In this document: piece after piece, positions 34,701 through 49,700 of the stretch
How positions within the stretch are numbered: the first letter of the stretch is position 1
How the letters are laid out: every line of letters begins with the position of its first letter
The notes under the pieces: generated by a model
Databases searched by the model: none
Seen by the model: the letters and a program-made list of their open reading frames with translations, nothing else
Told to the model about the DNA's origin: nothing
Origin: Hippopus hippopus
Lineage: Eukaryota; Mollusca; Bivalvia; Cardiida; Cardiidae
Assembly: GCA_946811185.2 (NCBI GenBank)
Contig: OX328106.1
Span: 44,404,311 to 44,468,310, forward strand
DNA: 64,000 bases
Direction: 5' to 3'
Made by a program: the position numbers and the translations under genes

Positions 34701-37700
34701 GTCATCAATGAATTAGACTCAACGAATCAAAGAAATGGGACCAATAAAGAAAACATATTTATAGGCTGGTACAAAGTTTTAACACTGTACAAAATTTCAG
34801 ATACGTTACACTGTATGAAAGAAAGCCAGAAGGTTGTTCTGAAGAGTATGTAAATATATAGGAAACAATGCAGGTACATGTAGCTGAAAAACTAAATACT
34901 CACAGGTGTGTAAGGGAAGTTAAATCGTCGAAAGCTCCATAAGGAATGGATGAAAGATTGTTACTGTGTAGACCACTGAAAATAATAAAGGGAATATAGG
35001 ATTATATAAACAGCCCAAAGTAATTAATGAAAACAAAACGATTGCAGATATACAACAAAGCTATCAAATCGATTTTCATTGTTCCAGCGAGGTTGCATTT
35101 CTAGACAGGCAGACAATTTTATTGGCCCTCTTTATTTTATTTCTAGTTCCATTGTGGCCAATGTATATACTCCATGTGCAGCCCTAACTTATGTACAATC
35201 TTAGTATTTTGATGCCTATTTCGTGCGATGTCGCAGTTACGTCTACATCTGTTCAAGTGTATTGTATTCCTATTTAACAAACAGGCAAACATCCTTCTAA
35301 ACAAAAGATGGTGTAGGTTGTCTTAGTTATCTCAGAGAGCTTATTGAAAACGTGAAGCAAAGTTAAAAAGTATACTTGGAAAATATAAAAAAAGTCAAAT
35401 AAAGAACGTCTTGATCCAATCATTTAAGAACAGTTGTATTTGAAGATGCGTTATACTTACAGCACTCGTAGATCCTCCAGCTTGTTGAATGTTGTATCCG
35501 ATAAACACCGGAGCTGATTGTAGCTTAAGAGCCTAAAACACGACAAAATATATTACAGAGATACCTGTATTTCTTTTAAGCATTAAGTTGCTAAATACAT
35601 GTAAATTGAATGAAACGTGCAAGCCAGTAGTAAAAAAAGTCATTTTTGGGGAAGAATATCTCCTTATCGTACAGTGTAGATCAAGATCAAACTGCATTCT
35701 CTGGGCAGTCTGATCTTGATCCACACTGGTTGATACACTGTCCCCTAGCCGACGCCAAATTATGGCCAAGATTATAGTCAGGTGTGGAACTATACCTCTA
35801 TCTCGAAAAAGGCCGTACTTACTACAGTGGCAATGAAGCAGTTAAAACTCAAATTAAAAAGAGAATGAGGTTTGTCATTGGCTTCCTCTTTATTTCCTTT
35901 ATATCTCATAAATGCTCAATTGACAAGTCATTTTTATATTTCAGTACAGATCAAGATCATCTGACACTGATCATGTTATTGAATCTTGATCTTCACTCCC
36001 ACTTACAGCTAAGTTGGACTGTTTATACTGAAAATGTATTAAATTTGATTCTATTTTATTGAAATATAGTAAAACAATATGTCCATTCTTCTTTTCTGCA
36101 TTCCATGAGTTAAAAGAAACTTACAAAGTCTCAAGACGTGTGAGATTTGCAAACAGGTTTGGTGGAAGGTTCATCAATTTGTTGTTGCTCAGATCTCTGA
36201 AAAAACAAAATTACGAATATATAAAAGTAAAAAAAATAGATTTCAATTCGTTTGTTCATGCAAACATACTTAGTCGGGTATAGAAAGTCTTACAAACCCG
36301 AAGTTTTTTAGGCACTCTCTGAAAATAGAATGCAAGTTACACTTATTGAATTTTAGATTTCGTTTTTATCTAATGGCAAATGAAATATGTTTAAACATCC
36401 CTGTTAAAAATAATTATCTGGAATTTAATTAAATGTATAATAGAAAACATAGTATAAAACACTTTTCTTTCAGTATTTTGGCCATTGGCCTTTATCAACA
36501 AGAAAAACGTATCTTATCCAAACTGTAGACTTACCCCCATGGGTTGATATGTTTAAATATTATTTATTCAACAAAATTTGTTAATGCTTATATGAATCTG
36601 ATGGCATTTGCTTTATTCAAAAAGAATCTCATCTCTCAATAACTTTAACATTTGTTGAGGTACTGATAGCAAGAACATTCAAAAGTCATAATCGTGGAGT
36701 AGATATCTAACAATAGTTATTAAGGTCCCAGTAGCAACCAAAAGTAAACAATGGGGTATTAAAATGCTTTTAAATCCAAACTATACCATTTACGTATTAG
36801 TATGGAAATTATTTTGAAAACAACGATCTGTTCTTATGCGGCCGGTTTGATTGTTAGTCGCTGACAGGAAAATGGATTTTAAGACCACGTCAAAAGTAAA
36901 CAAAAGATTAAGCGACCTTGCAAATTTTGATATAGTTCTGAAATTTATTTTCCTGCCACTTGCACTGACTGTACAATAGCAGACTGTCCTTTTCACAATA
37001 ATTTCCATACTCTTAAATTGTATTATTTAAAATTAAATGCATTTTACCGGCCCCTTTATTTACTTTAGGCCTTCAAGTGTTGTTTGAACAAAAATCTGGA
37101 CTTACAGTTGTACAAGTTTCGTCAGACGACCGATTTCACTGACCACGTCACTAGCTGTACTCTCCACGTCAACAATATCATTTGCATCTAAATATCTGTA
37201 AAGTAAAAAAAAAAAGCATACATGTACGTGATAAATACAGCTTAAATAGCATCCTTTGTTGTCTTCAAAAGATGATAGAAATAGAGATGTAAATGTAGAT
37301 ATGAAAATAGAGCATATATTGCTTATTTTTTGCCCAGAGTAACTTTATGTCAGCAAACTTTAAGAGGTTACAATAAATGATATTTTGAAAATACATTGGA
37401 TACAAAGATTAATTGCATTAGAATATGTGAAAACATGAAACAAAAAGGCAAAGCTCCTCACATGCAATTTCTCTACATAACATAGTATTTGTACAAAGTG
37501 TCTACGAGACAAAAATATGCAGCGCATTTGTTAATGTGGTCTTGAACCGATAATTTCAATGCGTCATGCTGGCCCCCATGTTGTGGACCGTACTTGTTTT
37601 CCTGTGTCCACACTTATACTTGGCTAATTATATTACAATACAGACAGAGAAGTTGCTATACTTACAAATGTGTTGTATCAAGGGGAATTCCCTGTGGAAT

Positions 37701-40700
37701 GCTCTTCAAGTTTTGTCCGCTACACCTCACTGTGGTCCCGGTACAGGTACACTTATCAGGACATTGTACACGTGGGTCACAATTTCTTTGAATTAAATCT
37801 ACAGAAAGAACAAAACAAGTAATGACACACGTACAAATACGGTCAGAAAAACATAATATTTACTTTAAGATGCTGAAGAAAACTTTATTTTATTTATTTA
37901 TCTATCTATTTTAAGAAATGAAGATTTAATCACATCCCTTTCTCTGGCGAATATATACACTTCACCTGTTAGCAGAGGGTGTTGAAAAAAAGATCAGTCT
38001 GCGTGTATGTGTCGTTTGGTCATGGTATACACTTTTTTTTCTGTTTAAATGGATACTGTCACATTATCCAATTAGCTCCGAATAAACTTATAGAAATATG
38101 TTTTGGTTCCAGTGAACAAGAATAAATTTGACTGGTTGCAAGGTTAACTATGTCCATAAACCCTTGCTCTTTGCATACTTAAACCACAAGAACTTTTGAA
38201 AACATTAAGGTGAATGAATATGTTACTCATTATGATTAATTTGCCATGATGTTTTCAAAAGGGAGAAAAGTCTTTTCGTGGTATTGTTGTAAGCATACAA
38301 AACATGACTTACCGTCGACAGGCTGGTCAGAACAACATGGGGGGATGCCTACATTACAACCCACTTCATTGTTTTCTGTAACATGAGCAAAAGGAAAGGT
38401 TATCTTTTCCATTTTTCTTCAAATAAAAGAGAGTACAGCGGAACATATTTTGATGTACAACACTGAATAAAGGGTAATGTTCCACCTTATTCTGGAAAAA
38501 GAATATGCAACATTATTTGGGGAGGTAATGAATAAAGTCTTAAATCTTAAAGGCCAAATCGATTAGGTTGGGTAATTTAGAAATAATAGGGCATATATTA
38601 CTATTATTTGCCCAGATCTAAGCTAAATCTCGTATAATGACGTCATGCATTTTCTCACAATAGAAGGAGTTCCCGATGTCAGAACGAGCGTTCCGTTAAT
38701 AAAACGCCAAATTTTCACTTTTTAACCTTACATAAACGCCCAGTTTCTTTACCCAAGCAGAGAAATATTATTTTAGTTTCTAACAGTGCTTAACACAAAA
38801 TCTTGATTCGCAGCAAAATTTGTAGATATGCCCCTTTATTGACAGTTTCCCAGATGATCAAATACAGAGGGAAAAAAATATGATAGCTGTCATGCCTAAC
38901 AAAACTCACCTTCACAAATCATGGTATCGGGATCAATATCCATTAAAGGTACGTTTCTCAGTTCCCTCGGGAAATAACATGTCAGAGTTCCAACAAGAAC
39001 ATCATGTTTCTTGAGCCATTGCGAAAACCACTGAAGGTGGCAATTACATGACATTGGGTTAGACATCAGATTTCTGTAAAATGAATTTACATTTTTAATG
39101 TGCATTTATTTGTGAACCCTTTACCTGCTAAATTAGTAAAAAGAAAGTTTCAAATCGATAGTAAAAACCCAAATTTTGCTATTCTAAAGGCATATTTGGG
39201 AAAATAACTCCTGATCGGACGGTGTAGATCCAAGATCAGACTGCACATTCTCTGTAGTCCGATCTTGATCTACACCGTCCAAAAAGGTTATTTAGTCACG
39301 CTTAGCGGCCTAAGGGTTAAAAATCAAACCATAATGTTTATTGTATTGTGTGTCTATCATGTTATTGTGAATTGCTGTAATCAGTGTTACCGACCAAGGT
39401 CTAAGCTCTCTTTATTCATGGATCAATGTATGCAAATGAGTACAACTGTCATACAATGTTATTGTACTGAATGTAGATAAATACTGGAGCTGAATAACTG
39501 TTGTATATAAGAACTGGAAGGCCTACCTGTGGACTGAAATCAGTGATCCAGTACCCGGCAAAATTGGTATCCGTAGTTATATGTGTATTTTGCTAACGCT
39601 GATTGTAAATTACAGCAAGCAAATCTATATCTTTATCACTCTCTCATTCTATCTCTCTCTCTCCACAAACCTAACTGAAAAGACTGCGTTAAGATTGTTT
39701 TAATATAGATAATCACTTACAATGAGGATAAATCCTTTGTCATTGAGAAAGCTCCTTCTTGGATACATCCGATCTGGTTATCAAACAAATCCCTGAGTTG
39801 TGGAAAAAAGTAAAAGGAATCCGAATCAGTTAGAAAGAGAACATGATATTTTTCCTTTTTTATGAAATTTGCTAGCTACCTTATCATACATATTATTTCG
39901 TTAACTACTGCAGGCACCTCTGTAAACCTTGAGGCAGAACTTTTCCTCTATTTCTCACCATGTGAGCACGCATTTCAACTTTATTCAAGTTGATGACCCT
40001 TGTTGTACAAAAATGTTCTCAAGGTCTTCTGCGGCTAGTCTGTACAGCAGGTAACGTCTCAGTGATATTTGTCAACAGCATTTCCATCTGTAAGGTTCTT
40101 TACTCCTATCGTTTACTTATCTTGTGTAAAATATTCCCTGTTTTAATGTGCTTGTAATGATGCATCTATACTATTCAACTGGGTGAGGTTCGTGGTAGAC
40201 AAGAAGTTTTCCAAAACTTTCGTTTACCTTCGTCAACGAGGCGTGCTGTTGTGTGTGTATAGAGAGGTCCTAATATGGTTTACTCTTTACGGGCATTCAG
40301 ATTACTGGTTTATTTATGCGATCGATAGTCTTACATTGCTAAAGTTAAATCTTGTCACGTGGACCGTATTCACAAATAGTTCATAATATTGTTATAATTT
40401 TCAATTCGCAGACTACATATCTGATTGGACGAGATATCGTCTTGGCCAATGTGATGAATAGTCAGGATACATGAATGTTTCATAGCTGAGCTTTATATAG
40501 TCTAACGATATAAATAAATGGATTGAAAATGTTCACACTTACAATTTCCTAAGATTCACTGTGTAAGAAAATGTGGTGTTGCTTATGCAAGTGAGCCTAT
40601 TACCAGTAAGTGATCTGAAAAAGGAAATGAACATATTTTAATTACATTAGTTGTCTTTTTTATTCTACTGTGTCGTCATCAATTTCGATATATAGCGCTA

Positions 40701-43700
40701 TAATGGATTGCATATCTGTGTTTAAATGATTAAGATAAACCATCAGTTAACCACTCACTACATCTTTGAACTACAGTTCACACAGAATACCAATATAACC
40801 AAACCAAAGGAACAGAGGAAGGAAGCCATTGCTTAAAAATTTGATACCATTGCTCTGGGAGAGGACTCTCTCAACCTTTAAGAAGACCGCTTGAAAACCC
40901 TCAGTACCTATTTATTTACTCGAGTACTGTTTTTATCTTATTTGTGCTTTTACATTGTAAATTTCCTCTCCTTTGCGTAACATGTCTTTATCTGAATATC
41001 AACGAACTAAATACCCCTTTTCATTCTTCTATAGTTTTCAATATTATTTCATTCCTGGGTTTTTATCAGGAATTAGACGAGAAACTGTGCAATGCCTAGA
41101 ACAGAATCAATGAGAAATGAGCCTCCTTGGCATAACCAAACATAACAGAAAAGTACCACCAACACAAGATTATCCCTGTTATTAGTAATAATATGAGTGT
41201 TCTTGTTTGGATGTGTTTCGCATCCTTTCCACTCTGTTTCAACTTAAATCAGTTACAGAAGCACTCATACTTACATGTGATGGACCTCTGCAAGTCCAGC
41301 AAGCATTCGACCAGACACCTTTTCCAAACGATTATTTGCAAGATTCCTGACAAAAATGGAATAAGACACATTTGAAAATATCCCTGACATAAATCAATCT
41401 TAGGCCTAACTTTGAATTACATACTCAATAAGGCATATATTATTATTATACAATTAAGGCCAATTTGTCAGTCATGAAAATGGCTTCAATATGGTCTGAA
41501 TTTGAAAAAAAAAGAAAGTCGCCCAGAATTATGATCTTCGTAGGAGAAATATATTGAATTTTAAGTAGGAAAGAAAGGCCAGCACTGCGTAACGGCGTCT
41601 AAACGATGGTAACTCCACATAAACTGGTTGTGGAAAACTATGAAATATCGTGTAAAAGTTTTTTACCATAATACTTTGTATAAATCAAGACGCCACATTT
41701 TCTATAAATTTCTTTACAGCCATTTATCACACAAGCTGTACTACAAATTAAGTCTTAAAGTACCATGTACCATTCGAGTTGCTTTTGCACGCTGTACAGA
41801 TTTGGATCAGACAACACATAACCATGCAGTCTGCATTTGGATCTACACCAGCTTTGATTTTGTGAGATATTCTGACCATAACAGTATTTGATATTGGATC
41901 GATTTTTACCCTTTTGCACGATAAGGGTTCTTCCGCATTGCAGACATTCCAAACAATGCTTTCACTGATGCAGAAGTGTAACTCATCGGGAATAGTATTG
42001 TGTTTCTGAAAGGAAAGATTCGCTCTCCTATACTTTGATTGGACAGTGTATCTTTCCCTTCCAAATGCATAATTTTGGCCCCTGTGATCACCGCTTTTCA
42101 GCATTGATAATTCAGAGCTACAGCAGCTTCTAAGCACCCTGGTAATTACTTTCTCCTTCTACGTGACCTAAAATCAAAAGAGCCAGTACTTACAATTCTA
42201 ACAGCTTTTCTTGCTCTATAAACGTTTCTTCTTCTATTATCTCGATGAGATTGTCACTCAAATCTCTGTAAGTAAAAGGAAATATAGATCTGAACCAATC
42301 ATCCAATAGATAGATGTAGCTTACATTTACAAACCTAAATAAGACAGCATCCGGAAAAATCGTGGGCAATATAGCAATTACAAGTTAGATGCAGTTAGTC
42401 TTCTTCTCACAGTGTGTTGTCCTATCAGTTAAAAGCATGTCATTTCCTCTTCTCGTTGGTTTACTATTGATAAGAAACGGAAGATTTGCTTTCTTGAAGC
42501 ACAATCCCTAAATCTAGGTAATGATACAAAAACGTTCAGTACTCGTATATTTTCATTACTATAAAAGATTCATTTCCGCGTGTTATGACGAGAAACCATC
42601 GATACAACAATTTTAAAGCCAATGGTCAAACGCCCCCACAAGCAAAGCTGATCGACGGTTGGATTAACACTACAATGATTAGAACAGTATTCTAGTCCAA
42701 TTCATGAAACAGCGCATTCATTCAAATTTTCTTTCTGGATTTACTTTTTCTAAAGACACCCAAATGACAAGAATGCCAACTGGGCGCCAACCCAAAAGGT
42801 AAATGCTACACCCTCATGGCAACAAAGTGCTCACAGGTAATAGATCAGAGAAACGATATTAATCTGACTAAATACATACATGATTTGAAGGTTTGGTAAC
42901 TCTCTAAATACGCCATTTGCTGACAGTTTTGTAATCTGATTGTTCTTCAGGTTTCTGGAAGAAAATACATATAAGGCTTACTATCAAATAAAGAATTATC
43001 ATTAAATTCCCTATGTTATATATAAGAAATGAACTTTTGCAAGGCACAAAAAGAAACCAAAATACATTTATATATTGAGAATGTCAATTTTAGCCATCTC
43101 AAGAACGTCGGGGTGAATCATGGCTAATCCCAGGACCAAGAATCTGAATTTAATGTAGAATGCGTCGTGAATTTGGCCTAGAAAAAAACAATAAGCCCCC
43201 GAAAAAAGTCATCTTGGCAAGCCAGGGCGACGATCACTACGTGGATCCACCTAGTGATTGTCACCTTTGCTTGCAAAGATCTATGCGAAATAGTAAATGT
43301 TTAAAATTTTTGTCGACAAGGAGCAGATCTGTCCATTTTATTCCTTAGAATTTTGGAGATTGAAATTTGTGTCCTAGACATCTTTTAAAAACAAACCAAA
43401 CGTGACAAATTTCTCTGTTTACCTTAACAAACTTACTTTTCATTGCAATTTCCTTTTTCAAGGGTTTTCTTCATTTCTATTATTCCCGATCCAAACGGCA
43501 AACAATTATTATCATTTTTTCTGAATAAATGTATCTAAAAATTCTATTTGTTTACTTACAGCTGTGTAATATAGGTAGGCAGGTTGGTTGGCACAGTTGT
43601 CAGTCGACGGTTCGAGCAATCCACCACCGTTCCAGTGCAATCACATTTCAGGGGACAAGTGTTGTCAATGGTACAGCTACCAGCATTGCGGGTTCGATAC

Positions 43701-46700
43701 TCTTCAGAACCTAGGGTTATAAAAATCAAAATATATTGAAACTTTATTAAAAGCCCACAAGCTGCCAGATGCAATCAAATAGAAGACAAATTTGATATAT
43801 ACCATTTAAAAGTATGCACAGTATTATGAGTCTGGAACTTTTGTTCTAGTTTTACAATACTGATTCCACATAGCACATTATCAAACTCATAATCATATCC
43901 ATATTTCTAAATGGTATGAATTAAACTGTCTGCATTTTGACTCTCGAATTGTTTGCTTTTGGCCATAAGTGTATCATTAAGTTTCTTAACCCTATACCAA
44001 ATGATTCAGTGTTTTACGACCCTGTGGATGAAGGCTTTTTAAAACACTCTGGGAAAAAGGAGAAGAGGAACCAACTTTTTCTCCTTTTTCCAACATCTTG
44101 CTACCCGTAAGAAGAAAAATCCCTTTCTTAAATCTGTCGTCTGTAAATGCTTCAATCAGGACAAATCTAATTTTTGTCGTCTTGTAAAGAGTAGACACTT
44201 TACACTGTTACAACATACCCTAAACAATTAATTATAATTTTGGTAGGTGTAATATATTTGTGGAATCTTGATAAATGTAAACACTAAGTAAGAATATGAA
44301 ATTACATTAACGACTATATTTCACCTTTGAAAAAATCGTGAATACAATTGCTTTGATAGATTTTCTTTTTGAATTTCAAAAACAAATCCGAACAGTGAAA
44401 TTTGTCGTCATTTTTTCGGACAGGAATAAAGTAATACATGTACTGCGTGCTTAAGGTCAGTTTGAGCTTGCACGTTCCCTGCAATCTCAACCTATATTTA
44501 CACATTTGCAGTTGACCTATTCATGCGTCAAGCTTGGCCGTAATTAACAATCGTCCACATATAAGCAAATGGGGATTTTTGTGAAAAGAGTTGAATAAAA
44601 AGCAAATAATAAAATTGACCAGATACAAATCTACAAAAAACAACAGAAGGTACCTAGAACAAATAATGCACTATATTTATACGCTATTAAACGATAATAA
44701 AATGTTAGCGATTATGGCAATTTAATAATAAAAGACTATGGCATGTACTTAAAAAATAGTAAAGCCCTACTCCTATCAAATAATATTTTCAGATAATAAA
44801 AAGAATGTAGGTACTTTTTTAGTATAAACTTAAGACTAAGAAAATATAGTAAAACAAATAAACAGCTACATTAAAAAAGAAAGAAGGGCATAATTAATCC
44901 TTAGACTGCCTTATTATCGAAAATGACTTTCTACTCGTATATTGGGAGAATATAATCTGAAGCCTGTTTTGGCCAAAAAAACATGTACGTATTGAACAAA
45001 GTTGATATAAGATTAGATCATATACTTAACATGTAGTATGATTTCGACTTCATTGTTTTTACAATGCTTTTTTGCTCACGCTCATTGCAGTCTTCGGGTT
45101 AAAAAGATAAAGAAAAAATAAATTCTGGCATATTGTCTTCGCAAAAACGTCAGTTTCCAGTCGCCTGTTTGAATAGTGTAAACGCTTATTATCATAAGAA
45201 AAATCAAACTTATTAAATGCATACATATCGATTTTTTTTTTTTTTCGTAAAATAATAGATGGACAGAGACAGTTTAGCATTGAAATAAAAAGTCAAAGGT
45301 TGAAATTATTTTGCCCCATTCTTTTGCAATATTCAAGAAAATCAGCTCTCATGGCGAGACACCGATCGTAAAATATTTCACGCGCAGAATTATGGATTGG
45401 TTGGCTTACAAGGAAAAGATAATTGTACAGAAAAGAAATATTTGTTATCTAAAAATGTGGAGGTTTTAACCCTTAGGCCTCTAAGCGCGACTCAGGACAA
45501 AAAGTGCAGTCTGATCTTGAATCTGATACGCTATTTTCTTCCGGTGTAATCAACTTTGAAATCGAAATATTTGGGTTTTTACTAATAAGCGGAAATTTTC
45601 ATTTCATCTATTTAGCCCTTTAGGGAGTAATCGTTTTTGAAATACACGACTAGTGTCTTTGATGTAATTGACAGGTTCGAGACACTGCGTTTGAAAGAAG
45701 GCAATATGCCTTAATACCAAAGTATACCCAACTAGAACGGCCATAGTAACCCTTAAAGTCCGACTTAATTTGATTTTTGCGGACAGTGAAAATGAACATC
45801 ACACTGTGCAGAACACGCAGTCTAGTCTTTATTCTATACTGTCTGAGCCATGCTCTGTGGAAAGGGGGCTAAATGCACATGCAAAAAGTTTCGACCCAGG
45901 TCAGCCTGCGCAGTCCGCGCAGGCTGACACAGGTCGAATTTTTTTGCCATTGGTCAATTTTCTGCATGGACAGTTTTACCCCCAGATCCAGTCGCTTGTT
46001 CGAAAAAAAAAACGGATTTAATGGATCCATGATTATGTGATCACTTGCTTGGTATCTTGCATTATGGACATGCATTAAACCCCCTGTTGCCGGAGTATGG
46101 CTTGGACAGTGTACAATAAATACATAAGACTGCACAAACTGCGCATTGTGAGATACATTTGAGACATGCTCTGTGAAAAGGGGACTTAATGCATCTGCGA
46201 AAAGTATCGACCCAGGTCAGCCTGCGCAGGCTGACCTGGGCCGAAACTTTTTGCTATTGGTAAATTTTCTGTATGTCAAAGGACCACTCTTCCTCCAGAT
46301 TCAGTCATTCATTAGACTACGTGGATTTTATGGATCACTGACTATGTGATGAGTTGCTTGGTGTAATGGATCACGGAGATGCATTAAGCCCCCTTTTGCC
46401 AGAGCACGGCTCATTTATTCCAGTCTAAATAGCCTTGAAAGTGAAATACCTCGGATGGCAATTAGAAGCGTAAATTTCATTTAATTCAGCTCTCTAAGGG
46501 TTAGATCCACAGGAACAGAATAGAAATAATGAGCATCCAGCGTGCTTAGAATTCAAAATCACCTTTACATTTAAACTTAGTATGTTTTGTGCTTCCTAAT
46601 TTCTTTCTCTCCATCCGACGTGGCCTCTCACATCGGGCACCGCTTGTTTCGATAGGGTTCTGGCTCAAAAACTCCGCTAACCATTCCAAATTACAGTCAC

Positions 46701-49700
46701 AAATGAATGGATTGCGCCCAAGATGCCTGTAATAGTCAAACAAGACAAAATAAATTATCATAACGTATGGTTTAGCAAAAACATGTTTTAGAATTTGATG
46801 ACTCTTCCACCCCCCCCCCACCCCCCCCACCCCCCGGTAATCTTTTCTCAACCAAAAAAAGTTATTTACATGGTTTTATATTTAAGTCATACACAATCAA
46901 TATCGGCTTTGATCCATAACTTTTAATTTGAAAACAGATGACATGCTCTGCTAGAGTAAATGGCTTTTTTTGTCGTTGTTCGAAACACAAAATAAACCCG
47001 GGACAAAAAAAAAATAAAGGGAGGTAACTGTTTGTAAAACTTTAAAAAGGTGTTTAACACAGTTGTCTTTCTTGCTTCATTTTACAATGAAACTTACAGC
47101 GTTTGAAGATTTTCCAGCGATGAAAATGTTCCGTTTGCCAAGGATTCAATCTTGTTGTCGTAGAGTGATCTGTAAAACAACAAGAATACAGATACAAACT
47201 TAATAGGAATAAAAGATATCTGAACCCAATCGTAATCTGAGATTAACCCGTAACCTGCTGAAAAAGTGAAAGAAACTTTCAAGCCCACAGTGAAAACCCG
47301 AATGTTGCTATTTCAACCTTATTTTTGGAGAAAAAACGATTCCTTATCAGACACTGTAGATCCAAGATCAGACTGCACGTGCAGTCTGATCTTGATCTAC
47401 ACGGTCCGCCAAAGGTCATTGAGTCGCGCATAGCAGCCTTAGAGTTAAGATCTTTTACGACAAAAATTGACCATGTTAAACACACAATAACATGTGAGCA
47501 GGTTATTTCACATAGGACGTTTCACAGTATTTCAGTCCGCCGCAGAATAGGAAAAAAATGTCTCTTCAACGTTTATTTTGACAATATTATATTTGTACGA
47601 CCCTAAAGGCCCGTCTACACTAGCAAACATTTGTTTGCACACATCACCAAACATCATGTTTGCTGGTGTTTGCATGCAAAATTTTGCTAGCGTAGACCAG
47701 TCAGCAAACATAAGCAAACATCATCCAGCATTTTCTACTTTTCAAACAATGTTTTCTACGCAATTATAGACAAGTTTTCACGGTCGTTTGAGGCACCTTT
47801 GGTATGTCGTCTGCAAAATTCTTTGTATTTGGACAATTCTAAAACTTTGTCGTATGGTTATGGAGTTTAGTCGAAACCAGTATGCTAAGTAACGGCCTCT
47901 TTTTCTCATAACATCATCAAGCATTATCAAAAGGTAATATGATATTATAACAAAGGATGCCATATTAATTATTTGGTTTCTTTGTAGAAACAAAGGTATT
48001 CTAACATCAAAATGTCTGATTACAAAAACAGTCCGAGAGGAAAGAGTTCATTTCTTCTTATCTCGCACGTTCTGCTGTAGGAATCAACTTTTTACCAGAC
48101 GAAAAAAGTTTAGATTTGTCCGAATTGAAAGCATTTGCAGACGACAGATTCAATGTAGCTCAAAAGATTATTTTTGTCCTAAAAATCTAGAAAACATGGT
48201 TGGAAAAGGAGAAAATGCTGGTTTCCAGCATTTTCTTCTTTTCCAACGATGTTTTCAAAAGCCATTTTCCCAAAGTAGTTACAACTTAGGATTACTTTGT
48301 GAAGAAAATTGGCGAAAGGAAAACGATTAAAAATATAGTCAAAGAATGCCCCGACTTCGAATAAATATACAAATTAAAATATTCGACATATTTTACGCGT
48401 TTTGCAAGGCTAAATTAACCGCTAATGAGACCTATCTAAAATTCTTTAAGGTATTCGTTTACGTTTTACACATGCCAAACGCCTTTTAGTCGGCTTCTCG
48501 GACAGTAAAGATCAAGAACAGACTGCAAAGAACGTATGGTCTGATCTTTGATCTTACACCGTCCGATTGGTTGTAAAACATTTTGCCCTCCCCCGAATCC
48601 ACCTTGAACTTATTATATATTTTACTGGATTTTTTTTTTTTCACTTTTTGCACCTAGGTACATTATCTGCGCAAGACGAATTCTTAGTCAAGCAACAAAA
48701 CATTTTTTAAAACATTGACAAAAGCAGAAATTTTCATCAAAATCTGCATTTGCCAGAATGTTTAAACACAATGTAGGCTATTCTATGGTTTTAACTTTAC
48801 CAATCTATATCGAGTTTTCATAGCCTTGAGGAAGTAAACTTCTACAAGCAATGATAGAGAAGTATAAAATGGTGGTAACTGTTTTTTAATTCTTTTTGTT
48901 TCAAATTGTTTTCTACCGTTTCAGAAATAAACCCTGCCACTTGAGCCGCATCTAACCCTTAGGCTGCTAAAAGCAACTCAAGGACCTTTTGCGGACAGTG
49001 TAGATCAAGATCAGACTGCACATTATTAGTTGTATGGTCAGGTGGCAGGGGACTTGGAAACTTGTTCACGGCTGTGGTGAATCATGTCGCCCCGAGCCGA
49101 AGCCGTGAACAAGTTTCCAAGTCCCCTGTCACCTGACCGTACAACGAATTTATTATACTGCAAAGTTTTACCATTCCAACGTGTGTTAAGCGAAATTTCC
49201 CTGTTTATGGTCTCAAAAATTGAATACGCTGACGAAATAGAATTTCCCTTCTGAGTGCCCCAATTCAATGAAAACTGACGTCACTGGGAAATGACGTCAC
49301 TGAAACCTTGGTTAAACGTATAGTTTGGTGCATAATCTTGATGATGTCACTGCGATAGACATTCGCCGTATTTAGATTTAAACATGGATTTAAACAACTT
49401 CAAGGTAAGTAACTACAAATTCTAACTATTTGTTGGCAAAAGTAAACGACCATTAGGTTATTCTTTTAACGTTATGCCCAGTGTATGAGTTTCGACACTT
49501 CACAATTTGCTTGCCTGCCGAAGGGATGGCTCGTTTTAAACCCCGCCACCCGTGTATTTGTTTTAGAATAACATCAAACGATAATACACGTAAAGTTCTA
49601 TATTCATTATTTTCAAAAATAATCCGTGCTTTCCGTTTTAAAGAAAACCATCCAGGGAAAATAGTAATAATTTGGTGCAGGCTACTGAGTATGTTTGTCT

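Larger units (their letters stand above)
45748..46503 (+). mobile_element. MITE family A remnant holding two family B insertions
   Basis: Left part AACCCTTAAAGTCCGACTTA and TTTTGCGGACAGTG up to 45844. A middle part is at 46104-46160 (GGACAGTGTAC). The right part after 46412 ends with CTCTAAGGGTTAG. The element is diverged, so it is the oldest layer here. Confidence 0.5.
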
